Assembly (NCBI GenBank): GCA_913050035.1
Contig: CAJXAC010000001.1
Location: 34,975-98,974, forward strand
DNA length: 64,000 nt
Origin: an uncultured Gammaproteobacteria bacterium
GTDB lineage: Bacteria > Pseudomonadota > Gammaproteobacteria > Pseudomonadales > Azotimanducaceae
Reading direction: 5' to 3'
Shown: piece by piece, positions 1-8,602 of the stretch
Layout of the letters: the number at the start of each line of letters is the position of its first letter
Position numbering within the stretch: the stretch's first letter is position 1
The notes under the pieces: model-generated
What the model was told of the DNA's origin: nothing
Databases searched by the model: none
What the model saw: the letters and a program-made list of their open reading frames with translations, nothing else
Made by a program: the position numbers and the translations under genes

Positions 1-852
1 TCCAATGATAGCTATTGGTTAAGTAATGCAGATGCGCCGCTTGAAGGGTATTCGCCGATTATTGGCGCAGAGCGCACGGCGCGCAGTTTGCGCACCCGAG
101 CGGGCTTGACCCAGCTGGCGGAATTACGTGGGCAAAAGCAAAAACTGGCGCTCGAAGACTTGCAGAGCATGCTTTATAACCAGCGCAATTATGGTGCCGA
201 GCTGCTGCTCGATGACGTATTGCGCGTTTGCGAGGGCGATGCAGAATTACAGGATGTCTGTGCTGCGCTGCAGAACTGGGATCGCACAATGCATGTGGGT
301 GCCCAGGGTGGCCATGTTTGGCGCGAATTTTGGCGCGACGCACGAGAGATTGATGGTCTGTACGCCAAAGATTTTGACCTTGCCGATCCCGTGGGTACGC
401 CAGCCGGTATCAATCTTGAAAATGCCGAGGTGCAAGCCCAAGTGAAACAGGCTCTGCTGGCGGCTGCTCAACGTCTGGCAGAGGCGAATATCCCCCTGGA
501 TGCTGAGTTGGGTTCGATTCAGTACGCGCAGCGCAATGGCGTAAACATACCAATCCCCGGTGGCGAAGGCTGGGCAGGCATGTTCAGTATGATTCGCACC
601 AACTTGCAGCCGGATAAAGGCTACGCGCGAATTTTTCATGGCAACAGCTACATTCAAACCGTCGGCTGGGATGCTGCGGGTGCACTCAAGGCCCAGGGCA
701 TGCTCACTTATAGTCAGTCGCCTGAGCCCGATTCGCCGCATTATAAAGATCTAACCGAACTGTATTCCGCCGGGCAGTGGATCGATCTGCCTTTTACCGA
801 TGCGCAAATTAGCGCCGATCCGCAACTGCGCACGTTGGTATTGCGTCAGTGA
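1..852 (+). CDS. Penicillin acylase family protein, C-terminal part (cut by left edge)
   Basis: The reading frame is open from base 1 to a TGA at 850-852, so this is the last 283 residues of a longer protein. An internal TTG at 88 is not the start, because family-like sequence (SNDSYWLSN, PLEGYSPIIG, ARSLRTRAGL) lies before it. These motifs and the C-terminal HGNSYIQTVGWD are typical of the beta chain of Ntn-hydrolase acylases of the PvdQ / acyl-homoserine-lactone acylase branch, which cleave amide bonds of N-acylated substrates, usually in the periplasm. The nucleophile Ser and any signal peptide lie outside the window, so substrate and location cannot be judged. A second acylase gene follows after 34 bases, probably in the same operon. 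Confidence 0.85.
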   Translation, partial: SNDSYWLSNADAPLEGYSPIIGAERTARSLRTRAGLTQLAELRGQKQKLALEDLQSMLYNQRNYGAELLLDDVLRVCEGDAELQDVCAALQNWDRTMHVGAQGGHVWREFWRDAREIDGLYAKDFDLADPVGTPAGINLENAEVQAQVKQALLAAAQRLAEANIPLDAELGSIQYAQRNGVNIPIPGGEGWAGMFSMIRTNLQPDKGYARIFHGNSYIQTVGWDAAGALKAQGMLTYSQSPEPDSPHYKDLTELYSAGQWIDLPFTDAQISADPQLRTLVLRQ

Positions 853-886
853 ATTAGCCACACCGTAAATTTGCCGGGGGACTACG

Positions 887-3163
887 ATGCAGAAAAGGGT
901 GCCAGGAGCTGATGCGCCATTTGAAATTTCTTGGGATAACTTAGGTGTTGCCCATGTCTGGGCTCAAACCATAGCCGATGCTTATCGTGGCATGGGTTAC
1001 GCCGCCGGATACGAGCGTTTGTGGCAGATTCATTTGAGCTGTGCCTACGCTAATGGTGAGGCTGCGGCGCTGTTGGGTGAACGTTTTGTTACCCAAGATG
1101 CGTTGCAGCGTGCCTTTAATGTAAATGGTTTGTCGCCAAGACCTCCAAGCCCGGGTGATTGGGTGGCTAGTGCATATCTAGACGGACTGAATGCATATGT
1201 TAGTTCACTGGACGAAATACCGCCGGAATTTGCCCATGCGGGTGCGCAACCGCGGCTATTTACACTGGACGATATTGCCGCCCGGTATCGCTTTACTTCT
1301 TGGTTCCAGCACAAAAGCTGGAGTGAAAAAATACTCCTAGGGCGCTTGATGGCCACTCATGGTGTGGAATGCTTTCATGATCATGTGCTGCACTTTTCCG
1401 ATGCAGACCGGCAACAGATTCAATTACTCCAAGAACCGCTGCAAAATATTGATCCACGTCTTGTTGAGCTGGCTTATCCAGAGGTTGCAGTGCCGGATAT
1501 CTCTGGCAGCAATAACTGGGCGGTAATGGCAGATAGGTCCGTCAGCGGTTACCCGATACTGGCGACGGACCCTCACCAGCCGCACTCGATCCCTAACACT
1601 TTTTTCTACGTGCATTTGCATGCTGGAGATTGGGATGCCTTTGGCGCGGCATTTCCGGGCGTGCCATATTTCATGATGGGTTTTACCAACCAACTAGCTT
1701 GGGGTCTGACCACCGGCTTTATCGATTGTTACGACGTCTTTGTCGAACAGGTGGCACAAAATCAATACCGCACAGCTGATGGTTGGCAGCCGATCGAACA
1801 GAGAACCGAGGTTATCGGCGTGAAAGGTGGTGAGCAGCGCGAAGTGAACATTCGCAGTACCCAGCACGGGGTATTGCTTGAACCACTTATGCAAGAACTG
1901 GGTAGGGTAGATAAGGCACCTACAGACTTTCAAACCAGTCTGTATTGGTCGCTGCGTGACGTGCCGACTTCTGCCGGAGCATTAGCATTGTTGCCAACAG
2001 CGCGCTCTGCAGAGGAGTTTGGCGAACTATTGTTTGAGAATAATGTGTGCCCACTGGTGAATAACATCATCTGCGTCGACAAGGCCAATAACCTGCAGCG
2101 TTACATTGCGACCACTACCCCTGTGCGCCGCGGTGTTACCGGTTCGGTGCCCTTGGCTGGCTGGCAGCAAGCCCACGATTTTGATCTCTCCAGTGCCGCC
2201 CAGTTAGTTGTCGAGCGCAACCCTGAAAGTGGAGTCAGTCTGACCGCAAACAATGACACCATGGGTGAAGCCGGCGATTTTTATATCCACAATTTCCCAA
2301 CAAACAGTGCGCGAGCAGACCGGATCCGCGAACTATTGGCACAAAAGCCGAAATTTAGCGTTACCGACTTTTGTCAGATGCAACTTGACCTTACTGACCT
2401 GCGTGCGGGTCAGGTGCTCCCTGACCTGTTAGCTATCTTGCGTCGCAGCGACGCGGCCGATGTGCAGCTAGCCGTGCAACTTCTCGAGGCATGGGACCAG
2501 CGCGCCACCGTGGATTCCCCAGCGGCATGCCTTTATTACCCATTCCTAGATCGATTCTGGGCCGGTAAATTTATGGGTGAAGCGCTACAGGATGATCTCT
2601 TCAAACTGTTGCCGGCAGCCGCTCCAGGGCTTAACCGATTCGATATTGGCACTTTTATTCGGGCTGATTCGCCTTGGATAGCTCATGAAGGACTGTTGAT
2701 TAAAACAATTTGCGCGGAAATGGCCGAAGTCGTAAGACGTGTGAAGAAGGGTCTTGGTCCTGACCCTGAGCAGTGGCGTTGGGGAAATCTGCATAAAGTT
2801 ACTTTTGGCCATCGGCTGCAGAAACACAGCCCATGGAATGACATGGGTGTTGGCCCTGATGAAATCGGCGGTAGTGCCACGACCCTGGCTATGGCCATGC
2901 ACATGGGCAAAGGTCCTGGCTTTGCAAGCAATGGCAGTGATGATATCCCCTGTCGGGTTTATCATGGACCGGCCTATCGGTTGGTGGTGGATTTGGCAGA
3001 CACCAGCCAAGCGCAGTTTGTAATTGCCGGCGGTAACGGTGGTCGTGCAGATTCGCCCATGGCTTCCAACCACTATGCAGCATGGTTGGCGGGTGATTAC
3101 TTCACCTTGAAACTCAAGCGTGATGAAGTCGACGTCAGAGAGAATTGGGAATTAGCTCCCTAG
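887..3163 (+). CDS. Penicillin acylase family protein (Ntn-hydrolase), 758 aa
   Basis: An ATG is preceded by GGGGGA at 876-881. The N-terminus enters the acylase alpha-chain pattern almost at once (ISWDNLGVAHVWA, GYAAGYERLWQ), so I see no signal peptide. That is unusual for a family normally exported and self-processed in the periplasm. The likely autocatalytic site is the G-S-N-N-W motif near residues 207-211, with Ser208 as predicted new N-terminal nucleophile of the beta chain. ATDPHQPHSIPNTF, about 20 residues later, matches the conserved DPH substrate-site segment. It probably hydrolyses an amide bond of an acylated amine or amino-acid derivative; the substrate is unknown. It differs clearly in sequence from the acylase upstream. 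It converges on an MFS carrier and TRAP transporter that could supply or clear substrate (inference). Confidence 0.88.
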   Translation: MQKRVPGADAPFEISWDNLGVAHVWAQTIADAYRGMGYAAGYERLWQIHLSCAYANGEAAALLGERFVTQDALQRAFNVNGLSPRPPSPGDWVASAYLDGLNAYVSSLDEIPPEFAHAGAQPRLFTLDDIAARYRFTSWFQHKSWSEKILLGRLMATHGVECFHDHVLHFSDADRQQIQLLQEPLQNIDPRLVELAYPEVAVPDISGSNNWAVMADRSVSGYPILATDPHQPHSIPNTFFYVHLHAGDWDAFGAAFPGVPYFMMGFTNQLAWGLTTGFIDCYDVFVEQVAQNQYRTADGWQPIEQRTEVIGVKGGEQREVNIRSTQHGVLLEPLMQELGRVDKAPTDFQTSLYWSLRDVPTSAGALALLPTARSAEEFGELLFENNVCPLVNNIICVDKANNLQRYIATTTPVRRGVTGSVPLAGWQQAHDFDLSSAAQLVVERNPESGVSLTANNDTMGEAGDFYIHNFPTNSARADRIRELLAQKPKFSVTDFCQMQLDLTDLRAGQVLPDLLAILRRSDAADVQLAVQLLEAWDQRATVDSPAACLYYPFLDRFWAGKFMGEALQDDLFKLLPAAAPGLNRFDIGTFIRADSPWIAHEGLLIKTICAEMAEVVRRVKKGLGPDPEQWRWGNLHKVTFGHRLQKHSPWNDMGVGPDEIGGSATTLAMAMHMGKGPGFASNGSDDIPCRVYHGPAYRLVVDLADTSQAQFVIAGGNGGRADSPMASNHYAAWLAGDYFTLKLKRDEVDVRENWELAP

Positions 3164-3220
3164 GCTTTGGATAGGCCTTCACTCAGGCGGCCGCAAATGT
3201 TCCGCGCTACCGGCAAAGTT

Positions 3221-4648
3221 TTATTTGTCGATCGGCTTTTCTCGATCGACCAGCGCACTCAGAGTTTTCTCTTCACCGCTCAGACCTAAGGATGCATCCA
3301 GGGCTTTGAGTCGAGCGCCAATTCGCGCAGCGGTGCCACCCATAATCCGCGAGTGCAATCGATGCGCCACCCAGGCGCCCACTAAGGCCACTGTGCCTAA
3401 GGTGCCAAACATCACCGCATAGCCGATAGCGCCGGGGAAACTGTCGAGAATGTAGCCCCACAACAGATAGGCGAAGGAAGACGGTAAATAAATCATGAAC
3501 GCCGCCACAGCGATGGCTGAGCCAGAAAAGCGTTGGGGTAGACCCATTTCACCAAACGGCGCGAAATACAGGGCGCGCATAAAAAAGAACAGTACTGAGA
3601 GCAGAATCATAAGCCCCATCGCTGCCCAAGCGCCGCCGTTAATCAGGGTCAGTGCTACCGTTACGGCAGCAAGAATTGCTACCCCCATTAAACCTAGGCG
3701 CAGACCACCGCTGGCCCCGCCTAAATAGCGATCGGCAATAAAGCCAGAGGGTAAGGCAATGCTGATGCGCCCTCCGGAGGTAGAGACAATGCCAAAAATG
3801 GAAATGGCCAATAACGGCAGTGCGTGTAAATCCTGCAGGTAGGTGAGAAAGAACGGCATGGAGGTATAAGCGAGATAGACGCTAAAGCCGGCAAAGCCGG
3901 CCAGCCACACCTCTGGCAGGCGCAGGGTCATGGCCATGCCAGCGAATACCTCGCGATTGGCGGCTTGGGGGTTGTTGGTGGATTTCAGTAAGGTTGCTGT
4001 GGGCAGCATAAACCAGGCGATGACGCCAAGAATGATCATTATGCCGGCGTTAACCATAAAGGCAATTTCAAGCCCCAACAGGCTATAGCCAAGGAACGCG
4101 TAGAGTCCCACGGTGAGCGTATTTTGCAGCAGTTCAATGCCGCCGCGGCCGCCTTCTAGCAGGCCAAAGATTTTGCCTTGGTTACTGTCTGACGTGGACC
4201 TGCGGACACTGGTCAATATTGCGGGCCAGAATGCGCCCTCGCACCATAGCGACAGCATTACGAAGAGAAAGCATAGGGTGGCAAAGTCGTCGGTTTGACC
4301 TAAAAAGAAGGTGGTGATGCCACCTAGCACCATATTTACCGGAATCAGTACCCGCGGTGAAAAACGATCTTGCGCCCAAGCCAAAGCCAGATAAAAGATG
4401 TTGTGCACAATGCCGTAGATAGACATTAAAAGGCCGAATTGGGTTTTTGAGATTTGCCACAGCTCTAACATCTGCGGCAGCAATGCGCCTTTCATGGCGA
4501 GTACAGAAAATGCGAATTGCGAACACAGCACGAGGACAATGAAATTTGCCACGACCCGCTTTGATGAAAATAGCGGTTGGCCGTCATTGCCAAGAAATAA
4601 TTTCACTGGATACTGAGCGTCATGGGTTTGGGATGTTGGTGGTGGCAC
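3221..4648 (-). CDS. Major facilitator superfamily transporter, 475 aa
   Basis: The protein is hydrophobic with about twelve predicted membrane segments. A first segment near residues 32-52 is followed by LLMSIYGIVHNIFY and a cytoplasmic AQDRFSPR loop. KIFGLLEGGRGG near the middle resembles the organic-phosphate / anion-cation symporter type of MFS carrier. The start used is GTG at 4648, which overlaps the end of the upstream TRAP permease gene by 29 bases and implies translational coupling. No nearby in-frame ATG exists, the next Met lying inside the first membrane segment. The last 40 residues are a hydrophilic cytoplasmic tail. The substrate cannot be named. As the third gene of the TAXI-TRAP operon it may move the same or a related compound. 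Confidence 0.85.
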   Translation of the reverse strand: MPPPTSQTHDAQYPVKLFLGNDGQPLFSSKRVVANFIVLVLCSQFAFSVLAMKGALLPQMLELWQISKTQFGLLMSIYGIVHNIFYLALAWAQDRFSPRVLIPVNMVLGGITTFFLGQTDDFATLCFLFVMLSLWCEGAFWPAILTSVRRSTSDSNQGKIFGLLEGGRGGIELLQNTLTVGLYAFLGYSLLGLEIAFMVNAGIMIILGVIAWFMLPTATLLKSTNNPQAANREVFAGMAMTLRLPEVWLAGFAGFSVYLAYTSMPFFLTYLQDLHALPLLAISIFGIVSTSGGRISIALPSGFIADRYLGGASGGLRLGLMGVAILAAVTVALTLINGGAWAAMGLMILLSVLFFFMRALYFAPFGEMGLPQRFSGSAIAVAAFMIYLPSSFAYLLWGYILDSFPGAIGYAVMFGTLGTVALVGAWVAHRLHSRIMGGTAARIGARLKALDASLGLSGEEKTLSALVDREKPIDK

Positions 4649-6536
4649 TGAGGCGATGGCTGATAAGAGCCATGCCTACTAATGCTGCCCCGATGGCCAT
4701 GCTCATAAGATTGGATGGCGGGTTATCCAGTACCCAATTCAATTCGGGTAAGGCGATGGCGAGCCCGCCCAATGCGATAAGCCAACGTGTCCAGATAAAA
4801 CTCAAGCTGCCCAGTCCTGCAAGATACCCTTGCAGTCCGGCGCAGATTAGCCATGCTCCCAGCAATGCCTCTGCGAAGGCTTGTACAGAAACGTGCCAAG
4901 GGCCCTGCAAAATAAAGGCGGCATCGAGCACGAAAATAAAGGGAATAATGTAGATAACGCTGCCCATGCGCATGGCTGCGAAGCCGGTTTTCAGTGGATT
5001 GGATTCGGCAATAGAGGCGGCCGCGTAGGCGCCTAGGGCTACCGGGGGTGTGATGTAAGACAGCATCGCCCAATACAAGATAAATAAGTGCACACTTAAG
5101 GGGTCGAGGTTTTGGCTCACCAAAGCCGGTGCTAACACCACGGCTAAAAAGATATACGCGGCGGTTACGGTCATGCCGATACCGAGTACGAAACTGGTAG
5201 CAGCGCCCATAAATAACAGCAGTCCAATATCGTCTCCTGCAAGGCTGAGCAAATCATTGACTAAGGTGCCGCTGAGTCCGGTCAGTGACAACGAGCCGAC
5301 AATCAAACCAACACCGGCCAACACTACGACCAGTTCAATTAGTAATTTGCCCACGGCATACATTAGATCCACAGCGGCGCTAAGGTCTAAACGATGCACC
5401 CGAGAAAATTGATTCAGTACCAGCAAGGCTGCGGTAGCGTAATACGGGGCAATGGACTCGCGCTGTAAAAAGATCAACAAGAAAATCAGCAATGCAAAGG
5501 CGCCTAAATAGAACCAACCCTCGGCAAGGGTTTTGCGCAAGCTTGGTGTTTCCTCAGGCGCCAAGCCGGTGACATTTTCGCGCCCAGCATAGGCATCGAT
5601 TTGCAGGTACAGGCTGGCAAAGTAGAGTATTGCCGGCAATGCCGCGGCGGTCGCTACGTCGATGTATGCGATATCCAAGAGGGTCGCCATAACGAAAGCG
5701 GTAGAGCCCATGATTGGTGGCAATAAAACGCCGCCGGTAGAGGCGCAGGCCTCCACGCCGCCTGCAATATGCGGGGCCATGCCAGATTTGCGCATAGCCG
5801 GAATCGTCAGTTGGCCGGTGGTCAGCACATTGGTGACAACGCTACCGCTCATGGATCCCATCAAGCCGCTAGAAACGATGGCCACCTTGGCCGGCCCGCC
5901 CCGTTGTCGCCCCAACAGAGCGAAGGCTAGGTTGAGAAAAAATTGGCCTCCGCCGCTGTGTTGTAGAACTACACCGAAAACTACAAAGCCGATCACCAGT
6001 TCGGCGAAGGCGCGGAATGGCAGACCAAAGACGCTCTCAATTGAAAGGAAGTGATAGGCTGCGGTCTCTGCCCAGCTTGAAGTCAGGCCGTTTAAGGGTC
6101 CCGGCAGATATTCGGTGATGACCGGTAGTATGGAAAATACGCCGGCGATAATACACAGTGGCCACCCCGCAGCGCGTCTTAGTGCCTCAAGGATAATGAG
6201 CCACAGTGCCATGGCGCCATAGACAGCGAATTGCGGGGCGGCAAATTCCCAGGCCTCGTCCAAGGCTTGCTCGGCGGTGAAAAAAAAGCCGCCTAAAATC
6301 CCAATACTGATGGCGATTATTGGCCAGTCTATCCAGGGCCTGCTTGGGAAGGTGAGAAAAGCCCAGGGTGCTAATAGTGCGGTTAAGGCATAAAAGTATT
6401 GGGTTTCGATACCGATGAGACCCTGTAGCCATTGCTGATTGCCGAATAGGCGCAAAGTATCCATGGCGAGCAGTAGTGCCAGAGTGGCCAGAGTGGCCAC
6501 TAGGCCGCGGATGGCAGGATGCGGTGTTGCTTGCAT
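4620..6536 (-). CDS. TRAP transporter fused permease (4TM-12TM), TAXI type, 638 aa
   Basis: This is a fused small-plus-large TRAP permease. The large-subunit signature runs GGPAKVAIVSSGLMGSMSGS, then GGVEACASTGGVLLPPIMGS and a GIGMTVTAAYIFLAV segment. These fused permeases work with a TAXI-type periplasmic binding protein as sodium- or proton-driven importers of organic acids or amino-acid-like compounds. The frame is open upstream, but ATG at 6536 (M-Q-A-T-P-H) is the likely start. Longer versions begin with a poorly hydrophobic stretch that would overlap the upstream gene. The binding-protein gene lies 31 bases upstream and the MFS gene overlaps its 3' end, so the three form one operon. The substrate is unknown. 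It belongs to the same family as the permease at 28478-30394. Confidence 0.92.
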   Translation of the reverse strand: MQATPHPAIRGLVATLATLALLLAMDTLRLFGNQQWLQGLIGIETQYFYALTALLAPWAFLTFPSRPWIDWPIIAISIGILGGFFFTAEQALDEAWEFAAPQFAVYGAMALWLIILEALRRAAGWPLCIIAGVFSILPVITEYLPGPLNGLTSSWAETAAYHFLSIESVFGLPFRAFAELVIGFVVFGVVLQHSGGGQFFLNLAFALLGRQRGGPAKVAIVSSGLMGSMSGSVVTNVLTTGQLTIPAMRKSGMAPHIAGGVEACASTGGVLLPPIMGSTAFVMATLLDIAYIDVATAAALPAILYFASLYLQIDAYAGRENVTGLAPEETPSLRKTLAEGWFYLGAFALLIFLLIFLQRESIAPYYATAALLVLNQFSRVHRLDLSAAVDLMYAVGKLLIELVVVLAGVGLIVGSLSLTGLSGTLVNDLLSLAGDDIGLLLFMGAATSFVLGIGMTVTAAYIFLAVVLAPALVSQNLDPLSVHLFILYWAMLSYITPPVALGAYAAASIAESNPLKTGFAAMRMGSVIYIIPFIFVLDAAFILQGPWHVSVQAFAEALLGAWLICAGLQGYLAGLGSLSFIWTRWLIALGGLAIALPELNWVLDNPPSNLMSMAIGAALVGMALISHRLSATTNIPNP

Positions 6537-6567
6537 TATTGGTATGTGAACAAGTGTTACCGGCGGC

Positions 6568-7722
6568 TTAACGCCAGATTGGATCAAAGCCTGCGGCGTC
6601 GAGTGCCGCGGCTCGGCGAACCATCCATGCCGCGCTAAAGTCATCTGGATCCTCGGCCTGGTGTGCTTGCCATGCCGTTGCCAACACGCTTTGGCGCTGA
6701 ATCAGGCGGCTATTGTGAGCGTCGTCAGCGTCACTCCAAACATCAACTGATTTGAAATAGCGCACAGCACCCTCGTGAAATGGCACCACCCACTGAAAAT
6801 TCTGTCGGTCCATAGCCCAGCCGATGCTGCCAGGGTCGGCATTTTTGTATTCTTCGTAATGAATGTGGATAGCCTTGGCTAAGTCATGGACCAGTTGTTC
6901 GTCCTGACTTGCTAGTGTGATCAGCATTGGATACGGATAGGTCGCGCCCTCATGGGGATTGTCTTCGGATATGGCGGCGCCGCGGGTGGCCACATGTTTT
7001 TGCATGAACGGCACTACAGCGTCCATGCGCTGCCAGCAGCCGGCGTCATCATGTGGTGCCGGTGGCCAGAAGATGCCGCGCGGCGATGCCTCGAGCTTAC
7101 GTGTTGGGCCCGATACGGTGGTGGCATAGGCTGCGTCAACTTGGCCATTTACAATGCCCGTCCACATCGCGTTATAGCCGGGGAAGTCCACCCGTTCCAC
7201 ATCGTTCCAGGTTAGTCCGCCACAGGCGAGGAACGCCTCGGTAGTGACATTGAGGGCCGGCGCGCCGCGCACGTAAGGGACTCGTTTGCCGCGCAAATCG
7301 GCGTAGCTCTTCATGCCCAAGTCGTTTGCAACCCCTAGCGCTTGGTTGCTGTCGCCATGGGACGCTATAACCAACCGCAATGGCATCGGCCCCCAGGTTT
7401 TACCGGCAAACTGAAATACGCCCTCCTGGCCAAAATAGGTAGCCACCCCGTTGGCAGAAAATTGCACCCGCCCGCGTTGCAGAGGTAATAGACGCGAAAC
7501 GTCGTTTTTGCCGGGTAATACGCGCAGATTAACGTTGTAGTTATCTTTCAGGGCCTTGCCGATGCCCACGGCTTGATTGTAACCGGTGGTGCCAAGGTTG
7601 TAGGCGCTCCACGACATGGTGCGTGGAAACTCTGGTGCAAAATTCGAGTCGGCGCTGTGCGCCTGAGTAACAAAGCCAAGGAGCACGACTGTGAACAGTC
7701 GCGAGTAAATCCCTAAAGTCAT
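6568..7722 (-). CDS. TAXI family TRAP transporter solute-binding protein, 384 aa
   Basis: This is the periplasmic substrate-binding component of the TRAP system encoded just downstream. A classical signal peptide covers about residues 1-23, with cleavage near AHS-AD. TAXI-type features include MSWSAYNLGTTGYNQAVGIG near the N-terminus, GVANDLGMKSYADLRGKRVPYVRG in the middle, and GIVNGQVDAAYAT further on. It is longer than many TAXI proteins (about 320), with extra C-terminal sequence. A sigma70-like promoter is visible 57-85 bases upstream. The ligand cannot be deduced; family members are often annotated as binding glutamate or similar acids, but few have been tested. The neighbouring acylases suggest a released acid or amine, which is inference only. 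Confidence 0.9.
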   Translation of the reverse strand: MTLGIYSRLFTVVLLGFVTQAHSADSNFAPEFPRTMSWSAYNLGTTGYNQAVGIGKALKDNYNVNLRVLPGKNDVSRLLPLQRGRVQFSANGVATYFGQEGVFQFAGKTWGPMPLRLVIASHGDSNQALGVANDLGMKSYADLRGKRVPYVRGAPALNVTTEAFLACGGLTWNDVERVDFPGYNAMWTGIVNGQVDAAYATTVSGPTRKLEASPRGIFWPPAPHDDAGCWQRMDAVVPFMQKHVATRGAAISEDNPHEGATYPYPMLITLASQDEQLVHDLAKAIHIHYEEYKNADPGSIGWAMDRQNFQWVVPFHEGAVRYFKSVDVWSDADDAHNSRLIQRQSVLATAWQAHQAEDPDDFSAAWMVRRAAALDAAGFDPIWR

Positions 7723-7778
7723 TAAAGCCCTCGCAAACTACAAAAAGAAATAGCTGTGGGCTGTGCCACGCTTGCCGC

Positions 7779-7807
7779 AATGTAGGTTGTGCTCGTAAGC
7801 GGGTCAA
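7779..7807 (-). promoter_or_regulatory. Predicted sigma70-like promoter of the TAXI-TRAP operon
   Basis: On the minus strand TTGACC (7807-7802) is followed after exactly 17 bases by TACATT (7784-7779). This matches five of six bases of the -35 consensus and four of six of the -10. It would give a 5' leader of about 50 bases before the ATG at 7722. It was read by eye only. Confidence 0.5.
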
Positions 7808-7896
7808 GGGATCAAGTGGGCTAAGAACATAAAAGCGAATTCAATTAGCGTTCGCAGTTAAGATTTACTGCTGAGCCTCACCCGTAGAGAGATCGT

Positions 7897-7921
7897 AAAA
7901 AAAGCGGCAGCTGGGTTGCCG
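7897..7921 (-). terminator. Predicted rho-independent terminator, minus strand
   Basis: Read on the minus strand, a stem CGGCA/TGCCG (7921-7917 with 7909-7905, plus a possible G-U pair) and a loop of about five bases are followed directly by seven Ts (7903-7897). This is a textbook intrinsic terminator. It lies upstream of the TRAP promoter and antisense to the leader of the CPBP gene. No minus-strand gene is visible that it would end. It may shield the TRAP operon from antisense transcription or end a small RNA. Confidence 0.5.
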
Positions 7922-7993
7922 GATGAGAACATAGCGCTGCAAACTCTACACACAGTGCACAGCTAATTTTTGCAGACTTGGAGACGCAGTAGC

Positions 7994-8563
7994 ATGGGTC
8001 GATTGCAGCGAGATCACAGTCCCAATACGATGCCAGTAAGCACCTTCGCCCAAGTGCTTTATCGGCATGGAGCGCTGATGGGCAGCGCCGCGATGGTGCT
8101 CGTGGTGGTCCAGGGTGGAATAGCTCTAGAGGACTCTTTGACTGCCGTATGGCAAAGACCAGAGATGTTTCTGCTTGCCATACTCGTGATATTGGCGGCT
8201 TTCGCTGGGTACTTGAAATGGCGTGGATACTCTTTTGCGGGCAGACAAGGGCTGTGGATCTGCTATTTGCTGTATATCTCGGTAGTTGAAGAGATCGCTT
8301 TTAGATTGTATTTGCCGGTTGTACTTGAATCGCACATTGGCTGGGGTGCGGGGGTATTGCTGAGTAACCTTATTTTCGGAGTGATTCATTACTACACGTT
8401 GCGCTGGAAGTTCAGCCATTGCGTGGTGGCCGCCCTAGGAGGGATAGGCCTGAGCCGATTATTAGCCCAGTCAGGAGACCTCGGGCTGGTTATACTCGTG
8501 CACTTTGTGGCTACTTTTTTGAATACGCCAAGGCCGCCAGAGGCGTCTGTTCGTATGAGTTAA
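7994..8563 (+). CDS. CPBP family intramembrane metalloprotease, 189 aa
   Basis: This is a small polytopic membrane protein with the three CPBP (CAAX protease / bacteriocin-processing) motifs. They are E-E-I-A-F-R around residue 100, F-G-V-I-H-Y about 30 residues later, and H-F-V-A-T-F-L-N near the C-terminus. These supply the Glu and His residues thought to form the metal-dependent active site within the membrane. ATG at 7994 has GGAGA at 7980-7984. A TTG eight codons earlier is possible but has no site. The gene stands alone between the TRAP promoter region and an esterase gene 39 bases downstream. Its substrate is unknown; in bacteria such proteases are linked to peptide maturation, immunity or membrane-protein turnover. 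Confidence 0.85.
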   Translation: MGRLQRDHSPNTMPVSTFAQVLYRHGALMGSAAMVLVVVQGGIALEDSLTAVWQRPEMFLLAILVILAAFAGYLKWRGYSFAGRQGLWICYLLYISVVEEIAFRLYLPVVLESHIGWGAGVLLSNLIFGVIHYYTLRWKFSHCVVAALGGIGLSRLLAQSGDLGLVILVHFVATFLNTPRPPEASVRMS

Positions 8564-8602
8564 TCTCTGGCCGGTACTCTTAGGAGCAATAGGGACGTCA
8601 GT

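Noticed and set aside
247..741. 164-codon minus-strand ORF under the first acylase
   Set aside because: Antisense to a recognised coding region and has no recognisable motif.
88..852. TTG at 88 as the start of a 254-residue gene
   Set aside because: The frame is open to the left edge and upstream codons match the acylase family, so this is a truncated longer gene.
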